From Roseomonas sp. (GTDB lineage Bacteria > Pseudomonadota > Alphaproteobacteria > Acetobacterales > Acetobacteraceae), in contig JADCFA010000010.1 in the NCBI GenBank assembly GCA_020249775.1, positions 1 to 47,217 of the forward strand: DNA of 47,217 bases. The letters run 5' to 3'. Below, in pieces: positions 34,350-44,300 of the stretch. Each line of letters opens with the position of its first letter. The first letter of the stretch is position 1. The notes beneath the pieces are model-generated. The model was not told the origin of the DNA. It searched no databases and worked only from the letters and a program-made list of their open reading frames with translations. The translations under genes and the position numbers were made by a program.

Positions 34350-35310
34350 TCTCCTTGCGCAAGAAGGTAAAGTAAACGGACATTACGGCGATCAGAATGA
34401 CGAACATCACCACGGCGATGGCTGATCCGCGGCCAAGCTCGTAGACTCCGAAGGCCTGTTCATAGACCATAATGGGTAGGGTCATAGTCGCCTGTAGCGG
34501 CCCGCCGCCGGTGAGCAGGAAGACGATTTCGAAATTATTGAACATGAAGATGGTGCGCAACAACGCCACCACCAGCAGCACATCCCGCAGCTGCGGTAGG
34601 GTGATATCAACAAAGCGTGCCCAGGCGCTGGCGCCGTCTATGCGCGCCGCCTCGTAGAGATCCTGTGAGATCACCTGCAGCCGAGCCAGCACGATGACGA
34701 CCACAAAGGGGAAGTATTTCCAGACCCCGACAAAGACCACCGCCCAAAAGGCGCTGGCAGGCTGTGATAGCCAGGCGATCGGGGTCCCGATGATGCCTGC
34801 CTGCACCAAAAGCCAGTTCACCACGCCATAAAGCGCGTTGTAGAGCAGCATCCAGATCAGAACCACAGACACCACCGGCATCATGTAGGGGAATAGCACG
34901 AGCCCCCGCACCACGGAGCGACCCTTGAAGGGCTGGTGCAGCAGTAGCGCCACTGCCGTGCCGAGGATGATCTGCAGCCCAACCGTGGCCCCCGCCCAAA
35001 AACTAGAGATCAGCAGGGATCGCCAGAAATCCGCGTTACCCAGCAGCCAGGCATAGTTATCGAGCCCGACCCAGATCCCTTCGGGCTCCAGCACGTGGCG
35101 CTGCAGGAAGCTCGTATAGATGCCGTAGCCCAACGGGAAGACCAGCAACATCAGAAAGGTCAATGCACTCGGTGCCAGCAGCACCAGCCCAAGGTGGCGG
35201 TCGCGTAACGCACTCAGCAGGCCGCCGCGTGACGCTGCCGCCGCTGCCGTCCCCTCACCGCGCACACGCGGCTTGGGGGCGTCAGTAAGCGGCGCCTCGT
35301 CAGAAGCCAT
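34342..35310 (-). CDS. Sugar ABC permease, MalF/UgpA type
   Basis: A 322-residue permease. A proline/arginine-rich cytoplasmic N terminus (about 1-30) precedes the first membrane helix (HLGLVLLAPSALTFLMLLVF). The EAA coupling loop is DLYEAARIDGASAWARFVDITLP region. About six hydrophobic segments follow the usual MalF pattern without its large periplasmic insert. It is 20 bp downstream of the binding-protein gene. Confidence 0.9.
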   Translation of the reverse strand: MASDEAPLTDAPKPRVRGEGTAAAAASRGGLLSALRDRHLGLVLLAPSALTFLMLLVFPLGYGIYTSFLQRHVLEPEGIWVGLDNYAWLLGNADFWRSLLISSFWAGATVGLQIILGTAVALLLHQPFKGRSVVRGLVLFPYMMPVVSVVLIWMLLYNALYGVVNWLLVQAGIIGTPIAWLSQPASAFWAVVFVGVWKYFPFVVVIVLARLQVISQDLYEAARIDGASAWARFVDITLPQLRDVLLVVALLRTIFMFNNFEIVFLLTGGGPLQATMTLPIMVYEQAFGVYELGRGSAIAVVMFVILIAVMSVYFTFLRKEND

Positions 35311-35330
35311 GGTAAATCTGCCTCTCTGGC

Positions 35331-36626
35331 TTATTGACGCACATCCTTCGTAGCATCGACGGCCGCCTTGTGCGCGCGTTCCACCGCCAGCGCGACCGGC
35401 TCACGGCCCAGGACAATACGCTGCACCAAGTCTGGGAGAATGAAGCGCGCCTGAAACGCGTCCCACTTGTAATTGAACGGATGACTCGCGCTCTCCCGCA
35501 CGGGAGAAACCCCGAAGTCGATCGGCTGAATCAGCGCATTCACGATCTCAGGATGCTTTTGAACCCATTCATGTTGCTGCACCATGGGCATTACGGAATT
35601 CCGCGTTGGCACCACATGCGCGATCACCGGTTCCATCATCATGAACATCTGCCGCGGCTGCAGCATCCACTTCACATATTCCATCGCAGCCCGACTGTTG
35701 CGGCCGCGGTAGACAACGAATTCGTCCCAGCCGATGAGAACCGCCTGCTTAGCGCCGCGCGGGTAATGCAGGGTGCGCGTCTTCGGCAGCAGCTCCGGCG
35801 CCTGCTGATAGAGGTGCGACAGCACGCGGCCCCAATAGAAGGTCGAGGCCGACTTGCCAGAGGTATAGGCGGCGGACGCTTCCCGGAAGCCGTACTGGCC
35901 GATATCTGGCGGTGAGAAGCGGCACATCTCGGCATAGTAGGTCATGGCCCGCCGTACTTCCGGCGTGTCGAGCGAGACGTTCAGCTTATCATCGAACATC
36001 GTGCCGCCGGCCTGCCAGATGGCGATGCAGGATTGGATTTCAGTATTCCACGTGCGCCCGGCAGGGAAGCAGGCGCCGAAGACGCCGCGCTGAGTATTGG
36101 TAAGCTTCTCGGCCGCTGCGCGGTACTCATCCCAAGTTGTCGGCAGCGCCAGCCCGGCCTCCTGGAAAAGATCAGTGCGGCACCACAAAACTGGCCATTG
36201 CACACCATAGGGAATGGCCGCCTGAATGCCGCTCATCTTCCAAGCCTCAAGGCTTGGCGCGTGGAAGTCGGCCCGACCAATCTCCTCAACCACGGGCGTC
36301 AGGTCCACCAGCAGGTTCCGCCGTGCCGCCGTGGCCATGAAGCCCTCGCGGCTGGAGCCGGCGATCACCTCGGGCGGCGACCCCGCCATCAGGTCAGCCG
36401 AAACCTTGCGCACCAAATCATCCCAGGATGCATATTCGGGGCGGATCGAGACACCGCGATTGGCCGTCGCATATTGTTCGACGAAGGCCTGCCAGACCCG
36501 AACCTGGCTTGGGTCTGTCTCCGGTGTCAGAAAGCGCAGCGGGGTCTGCGCGGACGCTTGGCTGCCGAGGATGCTGTGGGTCCCTGCGAGCGCGCCAGCG
36601 CCCAAAAGCAAGTCGCGACGATTCAT
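35331..36626 (-). CDS. Sugar ABC substrate-binding protein (family 1)
   Basis: A 431-residue binding protein. Its N terminus MNRRDLLLGAGALAG with a cleavage region near ASAQ fits a Tat- or Sec-type export signal. The mature part shows the SBP_bac_1 pattern, for example DPSQVRVWQAFVEQY, PPEVIAGSSREGF and GVQWPVLWCRTDLFQEAG. ATG at 36626 has GGAGG about 13 bases before and is the best start; the frame is open to 36740. First gene of a four-gene import operon with no catabolic gene attached, so the sugar is unknown. Confidence 0.88.
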   Translation of the reverse strand: MNRRDLLLGAGALAGTHSILGSQASAQTPLRFLTPETDPSQVRVWQAFVEQYATANRGVSIRPEYASWDDLVRKVSADLMAGSPPEVIAGSSREGFMATAARRNLLVDLTPVVEEIGRADFHAPSLEAWKMSGIQAAIPYGVQWPVLWCRTDLFQEAGLALPTTWDEYRAAAEKLTNTQRGVFGACFPAGRTWNTEIQSCIAIWQAGGTMFDDKLNVSLDTPEVRRAMTYYAEMCRFSPPDIGQYGFREASAAYTSGKSASTFYWGRVLSHLYQQAPELLPKTRTLHYPRGAKQAVLIGWDEFVVYRGRNSRAAMEYVKWMLQPRQMFMMMEPVIAHVVPTRNSVMPMVQQHEWVQKHPEIVNALIQPIDFGVSPVRESASHPFNYKWDAFQARFILPDLVQRIVLGREPVALAVERAHKAAVDATKDVRQ

Positions 36627-36993
36627 GTCCTGTTTCCTCCATGCTGCCCGGATGGTCACGCCACCGGGTCGTTTCTTACGAAAGTTAACATTGCAGGCTT
36701 CAAGTGTGTGGGCAACCCCGATTATCAGCGGCCAGCGCAATTCCTTTCGCGATCGCAGCTGAACATCGCGACAAGGCGCCCCACAGCGCGCGTACGGAAC
36801 ACAGACATCGCACCAGGGCCGTTCGTAACAGGCCAGGCTGCCATTGGCACCGAAAGAGAGCGCCGGTAATTCTGTCCAAGCGCGACGGACGTCACGCGTT
36901 AAAGCTGCCGCGTGGCGCGAAACGAAATGTCGTCCAGGGCGCGACCTTCAGTGAATCTCATGTTGCCGAATAAGCCGCACCAGTATTGGCCAA
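36627..36993. other. Promoter-side gap of the sugar transport operon
   Basis: No gene is supported. Several short frames overlap here without a binding site or known family. The minus-strand operon promoter should lie in its left part; no clear -35/-10 was identified. The right end runs into an IS3-family transposase remnant. Confidence 0.4.
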
Positions 36994-37134
36994 CGCTATC
37001 AGGCGAGCCGTAGCAATCTGAGCCCAGCTGATGTCGATTTCGGCAAGGTGGAGACGATCCTGCTGGAGCGTAAGAGCACCAAACGCAGAACTATCAAGCA
37101 CCGCCGCTTGATGCATCAACAAAACGCAGCTTAA
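36994..37134 (+). pseudogene. IS3-family transposase remnant, C-terminal end
   Basis: About 46 codons read RYQASRSNLSPADVDFGK, ETILLERKSTKRRTI and RRLMHQQNAA followed by TAA. This is the end of IS3-family OrfB (usual NLTPADVYFGR, then IKRRTIENRRLQH). All catalytic parts are missing, so this is debris at the border between the sugar transporter and the metal-resistance block. The bases 37135-37324 contain nothing recognisable. Confidence 0.7.
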
Positions 37135-37324
37135 TCCTAAGACCGGATGGGCCAGATACTCTGTTAGCCAGCGCGCCGAAAGGTCTCAAATAATTTGGCG
37201 AAGTATAGTCGCGATCAGCGCGAAGCCGATCGCTACGATTTCCGCACGTGTGCGCCGCCATTCTGACTGACTGCCTGACATTAAGTGATTGGCAGGCGAG
37301 CCGAGATTGGTCTCGTCGACCATA

Positions 37325-37894
37325 TCAGCGGCGCTGTGACAGGAAGGCGCGCAACGTGGCGATCTCGCTCTCCTGCGCGCGAATCACGGCCTCCGCCAGG
37401 CCGCGCATCCCCGGATCCCGACCATTGGCTAACTGGACCCGGGCCATGGCGATCGCGCCCTCATGATGTGGGATCATGGCGGCGGCAAAATCGCGATCCG
37501 CATCGCCCGTATAGGCGATAGCCATGTCGCGATGCATCTTCTCCTTCGCGGCCATGAACGCGGCGGTCGACGGGGAAGCCGCTGTTGTCGCTTGGGCCGC
37601 CGTTCCAGGAGCTGTGGCACCTGGGTGATGCGGGTCAGTCGCCACCGGCGCCTGCGCAGCACCCCCTCCCGACGGCTGCGCAGCACCAGCCCCCGGTGCC
37701 TGCACGCCAGGCATCATCCGCTGTTGCAACTGCTGCATGTGCTGCGGCATGCCGGGCATCTGGCCCATCATGCCGGGCTGCACAGGCTGAGCCGGCTGCG
37801 GTTGCGGCGCGGTGCCCTGGGCGATGGCAAAGCCTGCTGCGGAGACGGATGCAATGCCGGCAGCGAGGGCGAGTGAGCGAGCAAGGCGGGTCAT
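37325..37894 (-). CDS. DUF305 protein with Met-rich linker, copper-linked
   Basis: A 189-residue exported protein: signal peptide at about 1-25 (ending AIAQG), then a linker (about 26-110) rich in Pro, Gln, Met and Ala with MMGQMPGMPQHMQQLQQRM, a run of methionines able to bind Cu(I). The DUF305 four-helix domain (about 110-189) has KEKMHRDMAI, the conserved AAMIPHHEGAIAMARV and a final RAQESEIATLRAFL. DUF305 proteins commonly sit in copper-resistance clusters; the metal role is inferred. Last of the minus-strand metal genes. Confidence 0.85.
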   Translation of the reverse strand: MTRLARSLALAAGIASVSAAGFAIAQGTAPQPQPAQPVQPGMMGQMPGMPQHMQQLQQRMMPGVQAPGAGAAQPSGGGAAQAPVATDPHHPGATAPGTAAQATTAASPSTAAFMAAKEKMHRDMAIAYTGDADRDFAAAMIPHHEGAIAMARVQLANGRDPGMRGLAEAVIRAQESEIATLRAFLSQRR

Positions 37895-37987
37895 GTGCTG
37901 GGTTCCTTTGGTTCGAGTTGCCCAACTTTAGCCCCCCGGCATGTCGCCAGCGTCACGCTGTCATGACAAAGCATGTCAGCGGGGGGC

Positions 37988-38194
37988 TCAGACAGAAATG
38001 CGCTCGACCTGCCAGCCACCATCGCGCAACGCCTGCTCCAGGCGCGCAGCGTCCACAGACGACGTCACGGCCGCTTCGCGCGTATCCAGCTTGATGTCGA
38101 TCTCCGCCTGCGGGTCGGCCTGCCGGAACGACGCCGTGACGCCCTTCGCGCAGCCGCCGCAGTTCATGTTTGCAATGCGAAACCGATGCATCAT
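37988..38194 (-). CDS. CopZ-like metal chaperone (HMA domain)
   Basis: A 68-residue protein with one heavy-metal-associated domain. The metal-binding motif is MNCGGCAKGV (Cys-x-x-Cys); the ferredoxin-like fold pattern (F-I-M-C-C, AEIDIKLDTREAAV, LEQALRDGGW) is clear. Such proteins carry Cu(I) to efflux pumps or regulators. It lies between the sensor kinase gene and the DUF305 gene in the same direction. Confidence 0.85.
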   Translation of the reverse strand: MMHRFRIANMNCGGCAKGVTASFRQADPQAEIDIKLDTREAAVTSSVDAARLEQALRDGGWQVERISV

Positions 38195-38309
38195 GTGCTC
38201 CTCATGGGTTCTTGTCTGACCGGGGACATGGTGATTGCCCCTATGGGAGGGTTAAGGCCAGCCGCCACAACGCTTCTTCGAACCATCATCGTGATATGCT
38301 CCACCCACT

Positions 38310-39635
38310 CTAGCTTCTTGGCAGACGAACAAGCGCCAAAAGTCCGCCAGCTGGTCGGTTGCTCAACTGTACCGTGCCGCCGTGCTGCTCGGCCGCGCGG
38401 CGCGCGATGGTGAGGCCGAGCCCGCTTCCACCGGTGCCACGATTGCGCGACGTCTCGAGGCGCCGGAACGGCTCGAACACTGCCTGCATATCGGCCTCTG
38501 GGATTCCTGAGCCGTCATCCTCGATGCGTACCAGAATTTCGTGACCCTTGTCTTCGAGAGCGACGCGCGCCCCGCCGCCATATTTTACGGCGTTGTCGAT
38601 CAGGTTCGCGAAGGCGCGCTTCAGCGTCACCGGGCTGCAGACCAGGCGTGCCTGCGAAGGACCTGCATAGGTCACGGCTGCGCCCGCATCGGCTGCGGCG
38701 TCGCACAGCGTCTCGACCATCGCCACGAGATCGGCCGGCTTGCGAGGCTCGCTCTCTGTCTCGCCGCGCAGGTAGGCCAGGGTCGCATCGATCATCGCTT
38801 CCATCTCGTCGAGGTCGGCATCGATGGCGCGTGCCGCCTCGCCATCCTCAATAAAGCCGGCGCGCAGACGCAGCCGCGCGATAGGCGTACGCAGATCGTG
38901 GCTGACGGCAGCCAAGGCATGGGTACGATCAGCGATCAAGCGGTCGATGCGACCCTGCATTCGGTTGAAGGCCTGGGCAGCGTAGCGCACCTCGCGCGGG
39001 CCTTCTTCCGGCACAGGCACCACCGGGCCCGGGCCACCGAAGCGATCTGCCGCATCTGACAGCGCGCGCAAGGGTCGCCCGATCAGCCGCACCACCAGCA
39101 GCCCGAGCAGCAGAATCCCCACCGCCATCGCCGTGGTGGAGAGCAGCGTCGCGTGCTCCGACGCCGGCGGGCGGAATAGGGCGGCGGAGAAGTTCAGCCA
39201 GCTACCATCCGGCAGCGGCAACGCACCGAGCAACTGGTGCCCCGCCATGCCATCCTCACCGTAGCCGAGCCGCAGGCCTGTGATGTCAAATTCCGGCACC
39301 AGCTCGCCGAGCCGGCTGCGCAGCGCCTCGATACGGGCGCTGCTGGCTTGCACCGGTTGCACGGTTGCCGCGCGGGTCCAATGCATGTCGAGGCTTGCGG
39401 TGGAGAGCGCATGCGCGGTTCGGTCGCGCTCCTCGATCGGCAGTTCGGCGACTGCGCGCTTGGCGGCGATGAGGCGCTCGGCAAGTTGTGCTTCGCGCGT
39501 GGTGCCAAGCATCGCTTCGGTGCCGATCTGGTGCAGCCACAAGCTACCGAGATGGAAAGCCATCAGACCGACGAGCAGCACAAGGACGATCCGCCCGCCC
39601 AGCGTGTCTGGCAGCAGGCGGCGCAACTGCTTCAT
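38310..39635 (-). CDS. Sensor histidine kinase of the metal two-component system
   Basis: A 441-residue kinase with an N-terminal membrane helix (GRIVLVLLVGLMAFHLG), a periplasmic sensor region, a second helix at about 165-185 (STTAMAVGILLLGLLVVRLIG), a HAMP segment, phosphoacceptor box AVSHDLRTPIARLR and an ATPase domain with NLIDNAVKYGG, EDDGSGIPE and GTGGSGLGLTIARR. Its start overlaps the stop of the regulator gene by 4 bp. The context suggests CusS/CopS-like sensing of periplasmic copper or silver. Confidence 0.9.
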   Translation of the reverse strand: MKQLRRLLPDTLGGRIVLVLLVGLMAFHLGSLWLHQIGTEAMLGTTREAQLAERLIAAKRAVAELPIEERDRTAHALSTASLDMHWTRAATVQPVQASSARIEALRSRLGELVPEFDITGLRLGYGEDGMAGHQLLGALPLPDGSWLNFSAALFRPPASEHATLLSTTAMAVGILLLGLLVVRLIGRPLRALSDAADRFGGPGPVVPVPEEGPREVRYAAQAFNRMQGRIDRLIADRTHALAAVSHDLRTPIARLRLRAGFIEDGEAARAIDADLDEMEAMIDATLAYLRGETESEPRKPADLVAMVETLCDAAADAGAAVTYAGPSQARLVCSPVTLKRAFANLIDNAVKYGGGARVALEDKGHEILVRIEDDGSGIPEADMQAVFEPFRRLETSRNRGTGGSGLGLTIARRAAEQHGGTVQLSNRPAGGLLALVRLPRS

Positions 39636-40375
39636 GCCCCGCGCTTCACAGGCGGCACCAGCATGTAGCCGGCGCCGCGCACCGTCTTGATGATGGACGG
39701 GCTGTCGTCGGTTGGTTCCAACTTTCTTCGCAAGCGGCTGACCATGACATCAACCGACCGTTCGGTGCCGTTGAAGGCCATGCGGTTGCGGGCGAGGTCA
39801 AGCAGTTGGTCCCGGCTCAGCACGCGTTGCGCGTGTTCGCAGAAGGCCAGCAGCAGGTCGTACTCGCCGCCAGACAGATCCACCGCCGTACCATCGGGCG
39901 CATTGAGTTCGCGCCGCCGCGTATCAAGGCTCCAGTCTGCAAAGAGGATTCGCTCGCCCGCCTGGCCCGCCATAGGCTCGCCAGCCTCACCGCGTGAGCG
40001 TCGGAGTAGCGCTCGCACACGGGCCAGCAACTCGGCACGCCCAAAGGGTTTGGGGATGTAGTCGTCGGCGCCGAGCTCAAGGCCAAGCACGCGATCAGTT
40101 TCCTCACCGCGCGCCGTCACCATGATGATCGGCACGCCCGACTTGGCGCGCAGCGCACGGCAAAGGTCGAGGCCAGAGGCGCCTGGCAACATGACGTCGA
40201 GCAGCACCAGATCGACGGGTGCGCCGGCCAGCACTTCCCACATCTCGCGTCCGTCGCGTGCGCCAGTGACGCGAAAGCCATTCTGGCGCAGGAATTTGGC
40301 AATCAGCGTGCGCATCTCTCCATCATCCTCGACAACGAGGATGTGGGCCTCATGCGGCAGGCTGTCGGGCCCCAT
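39632..40375 (-). CDS. OmpR-family response regulator of the metal system
   Basis: A 247-residue regulator. Receiver: LVVEDDGEM acidic pocket, phosphoacceptor Asp in VLLDVMLPGASG, Lys in YIPKPFGRAE. Winged-helix output domain: LSGGEYDLLLAFCEHAQRVL and SRDQLLDLARNR, then VDVMVSRLRRKLE and IKTVRGAGYMLV. I chose the start at 40375, just after the preceding gene; an ATG at 40438 would overlap that gene by 59 bp. Pairs with the kinase downstream and probably controls the efflux operon. Confidence 0.88.
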   Translation of the reverse strand: MGPDSLPHEAHILVVEDDGEMRTLIAKFLRQNGFRVTGARDGREMWEVLAGAPVDLVLLDVMLPGASGLDLCRALRAKSGVPIIMVTARGEETDRVLGLELGADDYIPKPFGRAELLARVRALLRRSRGEAGEPMAGQAGERILFADWSLDTRRRELNAPDGTAVDLSGGEYDLLLAFCEHAQRVLSRDQLLDLARNRMAFNGTERSVDVMVSRLRRKLEPTDDSPSIIKTVRGAGYMLVPPVKRGA

Positions 40376-40379
40376 CACA

Positions 40380-40931
40380 TCAATGATGCCGGTGGCCGCC
40401 CGGCATCGGGCCACCATGCTGCGGCGTTCCGCCGGCATAACCCCGCAGGCGAGAATAGGCGGCGATCTGTTCCGCGTTCAGGAGCGCCGCCTGTGCCAGA
40501 TGCGTACGCAGATGCACGTCCCGGATTTCGCCCTGCAGCGCCGCGATGCGGGCCGTGCGCGCCGAAAGGTCGGAGGGTGTGACACTGCGGTCGCGGAAGG
40601 CAGTGTCGAGGGCGCGCTCTTCCTCGATCACGCGGGCGCCTAGCGTACTCGCCGCGGCTTGCATCTCAGCCATTAGGCGCTGCGTGGCCGCAAGCTGCGC
40701 GGGTGTGAGTTGCATCGCACTAGCCAGTTCGATGACGTGGGCCGGGCCAGGCCAGCCGTTGAGCTCGGCGGCCAACGCCAAGCCCATGCCGCGACCGGCC
40801 AGCAGATCGGGCTGCTGCTCAGCCGACAGCGCACGGATGGGGCGGTCCGTCATGCCGGCATAGGGCGAGGGGGTGTTGGCCCAGGCCGGACCCGCGACGA
40901 GCAAGGCCAAGGCCATCAGTATCCTGCGCAT
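40380..40931 (-). CDS. Periplasmic Spy/CnrX-like metal-stress protein
   Basis: A 183-residue exported protein: signal peptide about 1-18 (MRRILMALALLVAGPAWA), then a mostly helical body with the LTPAQLAATQRLM segment (LTxxQ-type motif of Spy/CpxP/CnrX) and a long helical RTARIAALQGEIRDVHLR region. It ends in a Gly/His-rich tail (GGPMPGGHRHH) that could bind metal. The gene is followed 4 bp later by the response regulator gene. A role in sensing or buffering periplasmic metal is inferred. Confidence 0.75.
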   Translation of the reverse strand: MRRILMALALLVAGPAWANTPSPYAGMTDRPIRALSAEQQPDLLAGRGMGLALAAELNGWPGPAHVIELASAMQLTPAQLAATQRLMAEMQAAASTLGARVIEEERALDTAFRDRSVTPSDLSARTARIAALQGEIRDVHLRTHLAQAALLNAEQIAAYSRLRGYAGGTPQHGGPMPGGHRHH

Positions 40932-40941
40932 CGGGGTCTCC

Positions 40942-41337
40942 TCAATTCTGGTCCATCGGGGTGAAGCGGGCCTGCGCGGGACGTTGGCCGGGGAGCGTCA
41001 GCGTGACAACCGCACGCATGCCGCGCGCTGCAGTGAAATCGCCGGTGCCGGCAAGCACGTTGTCGCCGCTGGGCGTGAGTGCCACGGTGGCTTGGCGCCC
41101 ACCCGCAAGGATGACGGCCTGCGCCGCTGCTCCCGCTGCCGGGATCGGCCTGTCGGCACCGTCGAACAGGAACAGCCGCAGCGTGTTCCCTGCCGCCAGA
41201 AGCTCGGCGTGATTGGTGCCGATATCCACCTTCTGCCCGCCATTCGGGCCACGCCGCGGCTCATGCGCGCGCGCGACGAAGGGGGCGCCAAGGGGGACGA
41301 GGGTCAGGCTGGCAAGCAGCAGGCGGCGCGGGGTCAT
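40942..41337 (-). CDS. Small exported protein linked to RND metal efflux
   Basis: A 131-residue protein with a signal peptide (MTPRRLLLASLTLVPLGAPF, cleavage near ARAHE). The mature part starts HEPRRGPNGGQKVD and is a small beta-rich domain with alternating hydrophobic strands. I do not know the family by name; similar proteins follow CzcA-type pump genes. The start at 41337 has AGGAA about 10 bases before; an ATG five codons upstream is also open. It lies 18 bp after the pump gene. Confidence 0.7.
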   Translation of the reverse strand: MTPRRLLLASLTLVPLGAPFVARAHEPRRGPNGGQKVDIGTNHAELLAAGNTLRLFLFDGADRPIPAAGAAAQAVILAGGRQATVALTPSGDNVLAGTGDFTAARGMRAVVTLTLPGQRPAQARFTPMDQN

Positions 41338-41355
41338 GTCGGGGTTCCTCATGGG

Positions 41356-44300
41356 TCAATAAGCCTCAGCCACCTTCAGCTCCTGCTGGACGTCGCGCAA
41401 GCGTTCCAGAGCCGGGCGACCGAAGCGGTGGAACAGCAGCGGCGTCAGGAACGTGTCCAGCAGCGTCGCGGTGACCAGGCCGCCGAAGATGGTCACGGCG
41501 ACGGGGTGCAGGATCTCCTTACCCGGCTCACTCGCGCCGATCATTAGCGGGATGAGCGCGAAGCCGGCCGAGAGCGCGGTCATCAGCACCGGTGTCAGGC
41601 GCTCCAGGCTGCCGCGGATCACCAACGCCAGCCCCCATTTTTCGCGTTCCAGCAAGGCAAGGTTCAGGTAATGGCTGACCTTCAGGATGCCGTTGCGCGT
41701 TGCGATGCCAGCCAAGGTGATGAAGCCGATCATCGAGGCGACGGAGAGCGGCTGCCCCGCGATCCAAAGTGCTGCGATGGCGCCCACCAGCGCCAGCGGC
41801 ACATTGCCCATGATGATTAGCGCCAGCGCCGCCGATTTGTAGCGGCTGTAGAGCACCAGGAAGATCAGCGCCAAGGACACGAGCGAGAGGCCCGCGATCA
41901 GCCGTGCTGCTTCCTCCTGCGCCTGGAAGGTGCCTTCCAGCGTGAAGAAATAGCCGGGCGGCAAGCTAGCCGCCTCCATCTCGGCCCGGATACGGGCGAT
42001 GATCGCGGCCATATCGCTGCCATCGGTATTGGCAAGCACGACGATCCGGCGCCGGCCGTTCTCCCGCAGGATCTGGTTCGGGCCATCGGTATCGCGCAGC
42101 TCCGCCAGCAGGGACAGCGGCACGCGCCCACCCGGTGTCTCGATCATCACGGCGGCAAGCCCGGCGCCGGTACGGTCCGCATCGCCGAGGCGCAGCACCA
42201 CGTCGAAGCGGCGCGCCCCGTCCACCACTTGGCTGACCACTTGGCCGCTTGACAGGGATTGTAGGGCTTCGGCCACCGAGGCGGCGGAGACGCCATAAAG
42301 CGCCGCGCGTTCGTGGTTCACCGCGACCTGGAGTTGCGGCACGCGCACCTGGCGCTCCACCTGGAGGTCCGTCAGGCCGGGGATGGCGGCCAGGCGCTGC
42401 TGCATCCCCTCGGCCAGGGTGCGAAGCGTATCCAAGTCGTCGCCGGTGATCTTGAGCGCGATTTCCGCCCGCACGCCGGACAGCATGTGGTCCAGGCGGT
42501 GACCGATCGGCTGGCCGATATTGGCGCTGCCGGGCAGCACACTGAGGCGCGCACGAATATCCGCCGAGATGGCCTGTTTGCCGCGCGTGGAAGCATGAAG
42601 GGAGACGTCGATTTCGGAGGAATGCACCCCTTCCGCATGTTCATCGAGCTCGGCCCGACCAGTGCGGCGGCCCACCGTGCGGACCTCCGGCACCTGCATG
42701 ATCAGCAATTCGGCTTGCCGGCCCAGCCGGTTGGCTTCGGCCAGGCTGATGCCTGGCTGGAATTGCAGGCTGATGGTCAGCGTGCCCTCGTTGAAGGGCG
42801 GCAGGAAGGAGCGCGGCAGAAAGGGCACTGTCGCCAGCGCGCCTGCGACGCCCACGCCAGCCAACAAATACACGAGGCGCGCGCGGGCAAAGGCCCAGAG
42901 AAGCGCACGCTCGTTCCAGCGCTTCAGCACGCGGACCAGCGCACTGTCGCCGTGGTCCATCCGCTTCATGCGCGGCAGCAGGTAGTAGCAGAGCACTGGC
43001 GTGACGGTGATCGACACAATCAGGCTCGCCAGGATCGAGACGATATAGGCGACGCCGAGCGGCGCAAACAACCGGCCCTCGATGCCGGTCAGAGCGAACA
43101 GCGGCACGAAGACCAGGATCACGATCATCGTCGCATAGACGATGCCGGAGCGGACTTCCTGGCTCGCCTTCGCGACCACCATGATTGCGGGCTGCGGGTC
43201 CGGCCGCGCGCGATTTTCCCGCAGGCGGCGGAAGACGTTCTCCACATCCACCACCGCATCATCGACGAGCTCGCCGATGGCGATGGCAAGGCCGCCCAGC
43301 GTCATGGTGTTGATTGACAAGCCGAGCAACTGAAACACAACGACAGTGATGAGCACCGATAGCGGAATCGCTGTGAGTGAGATGAAGGTCGTGCGCCCGT
43401 TCAGCAGAAACAGGAACAGCACCACGGCCACCACCGCCACAGCCTCCAGCAGCACTTTCTCCACATTGCGGATTGAAGCCGCGATGAAATCGGCCTGGCG
43501 GAACTGCACGTTGTTGGCAGTGACGCCCGGCGGCATGGCGCGCTGCAACTCTGCAAGTGCCGCCTCGACCTGCCGCGTCAGCGCCACCGTATCGGCCGCG
43601 GGCTGCTTCTGGATCGACAGGATTACCGCCGGCTGGCCCATGCTGCCGGCCTCGCCACGCTTGAACCGTGCGGTGTAGTCAACCGTCGCGACCTGGCGTA
43701 GCGGGATCGGCTGGACGGCCCGCATAGCCACGGGCGTGTTCGCCAGATCCTCGAGGCGCGTGGTGCGGCCGATGTTGCGGATCAGGTATTCGCGCCCCGC
43801 CTGGTCCACATAGCCACCGCCCGTATTGCCGCCGAACTGCCGAAGCGCAGCATGCACCTGCTCCGCCGTGACATTCAGCGCATGCATCCGCGCGACATCC
43901 GGCGTGACGCGATATTGCCGCACCTCGCCACCGATCGGGATCACCTGCGAAATGCCCGGGATGGTCAGCAGTCGTGGCCGTACTACCCAATCTGCCAGCT
44001 CCCGCAACTCCATCGGGCTTGCGCGCCCATCCGTGGACATCGCCACCAGCATGATCTCCCCCATGATGGAGGAGATCGGCGCCATCTGCGGGGCGACATT
44101 GGCCGGCAACTGCGCCCGCACCAGCGACAGGCGCTCCGCGACCTGCTGGCGGTTCACCCAGATGTCGGTGCCCCAGTCGAACTCCACGAAGACGATCGAC
44201 AGGCCGACGCCGGAGACGGAGCGCACGCGCGTGATGCCCGGCATGCCATTCATCGCAGTCTCGATCGGGTAGGAAACGAGAAGCTCCACCTCCTCCGGCG

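Noticed and set aside
36704-36973. 89-codon plus-strand frame
   Set aside because: No family or binding site; Arg/His-rich as expected from a random frame in GC-rich DNA.
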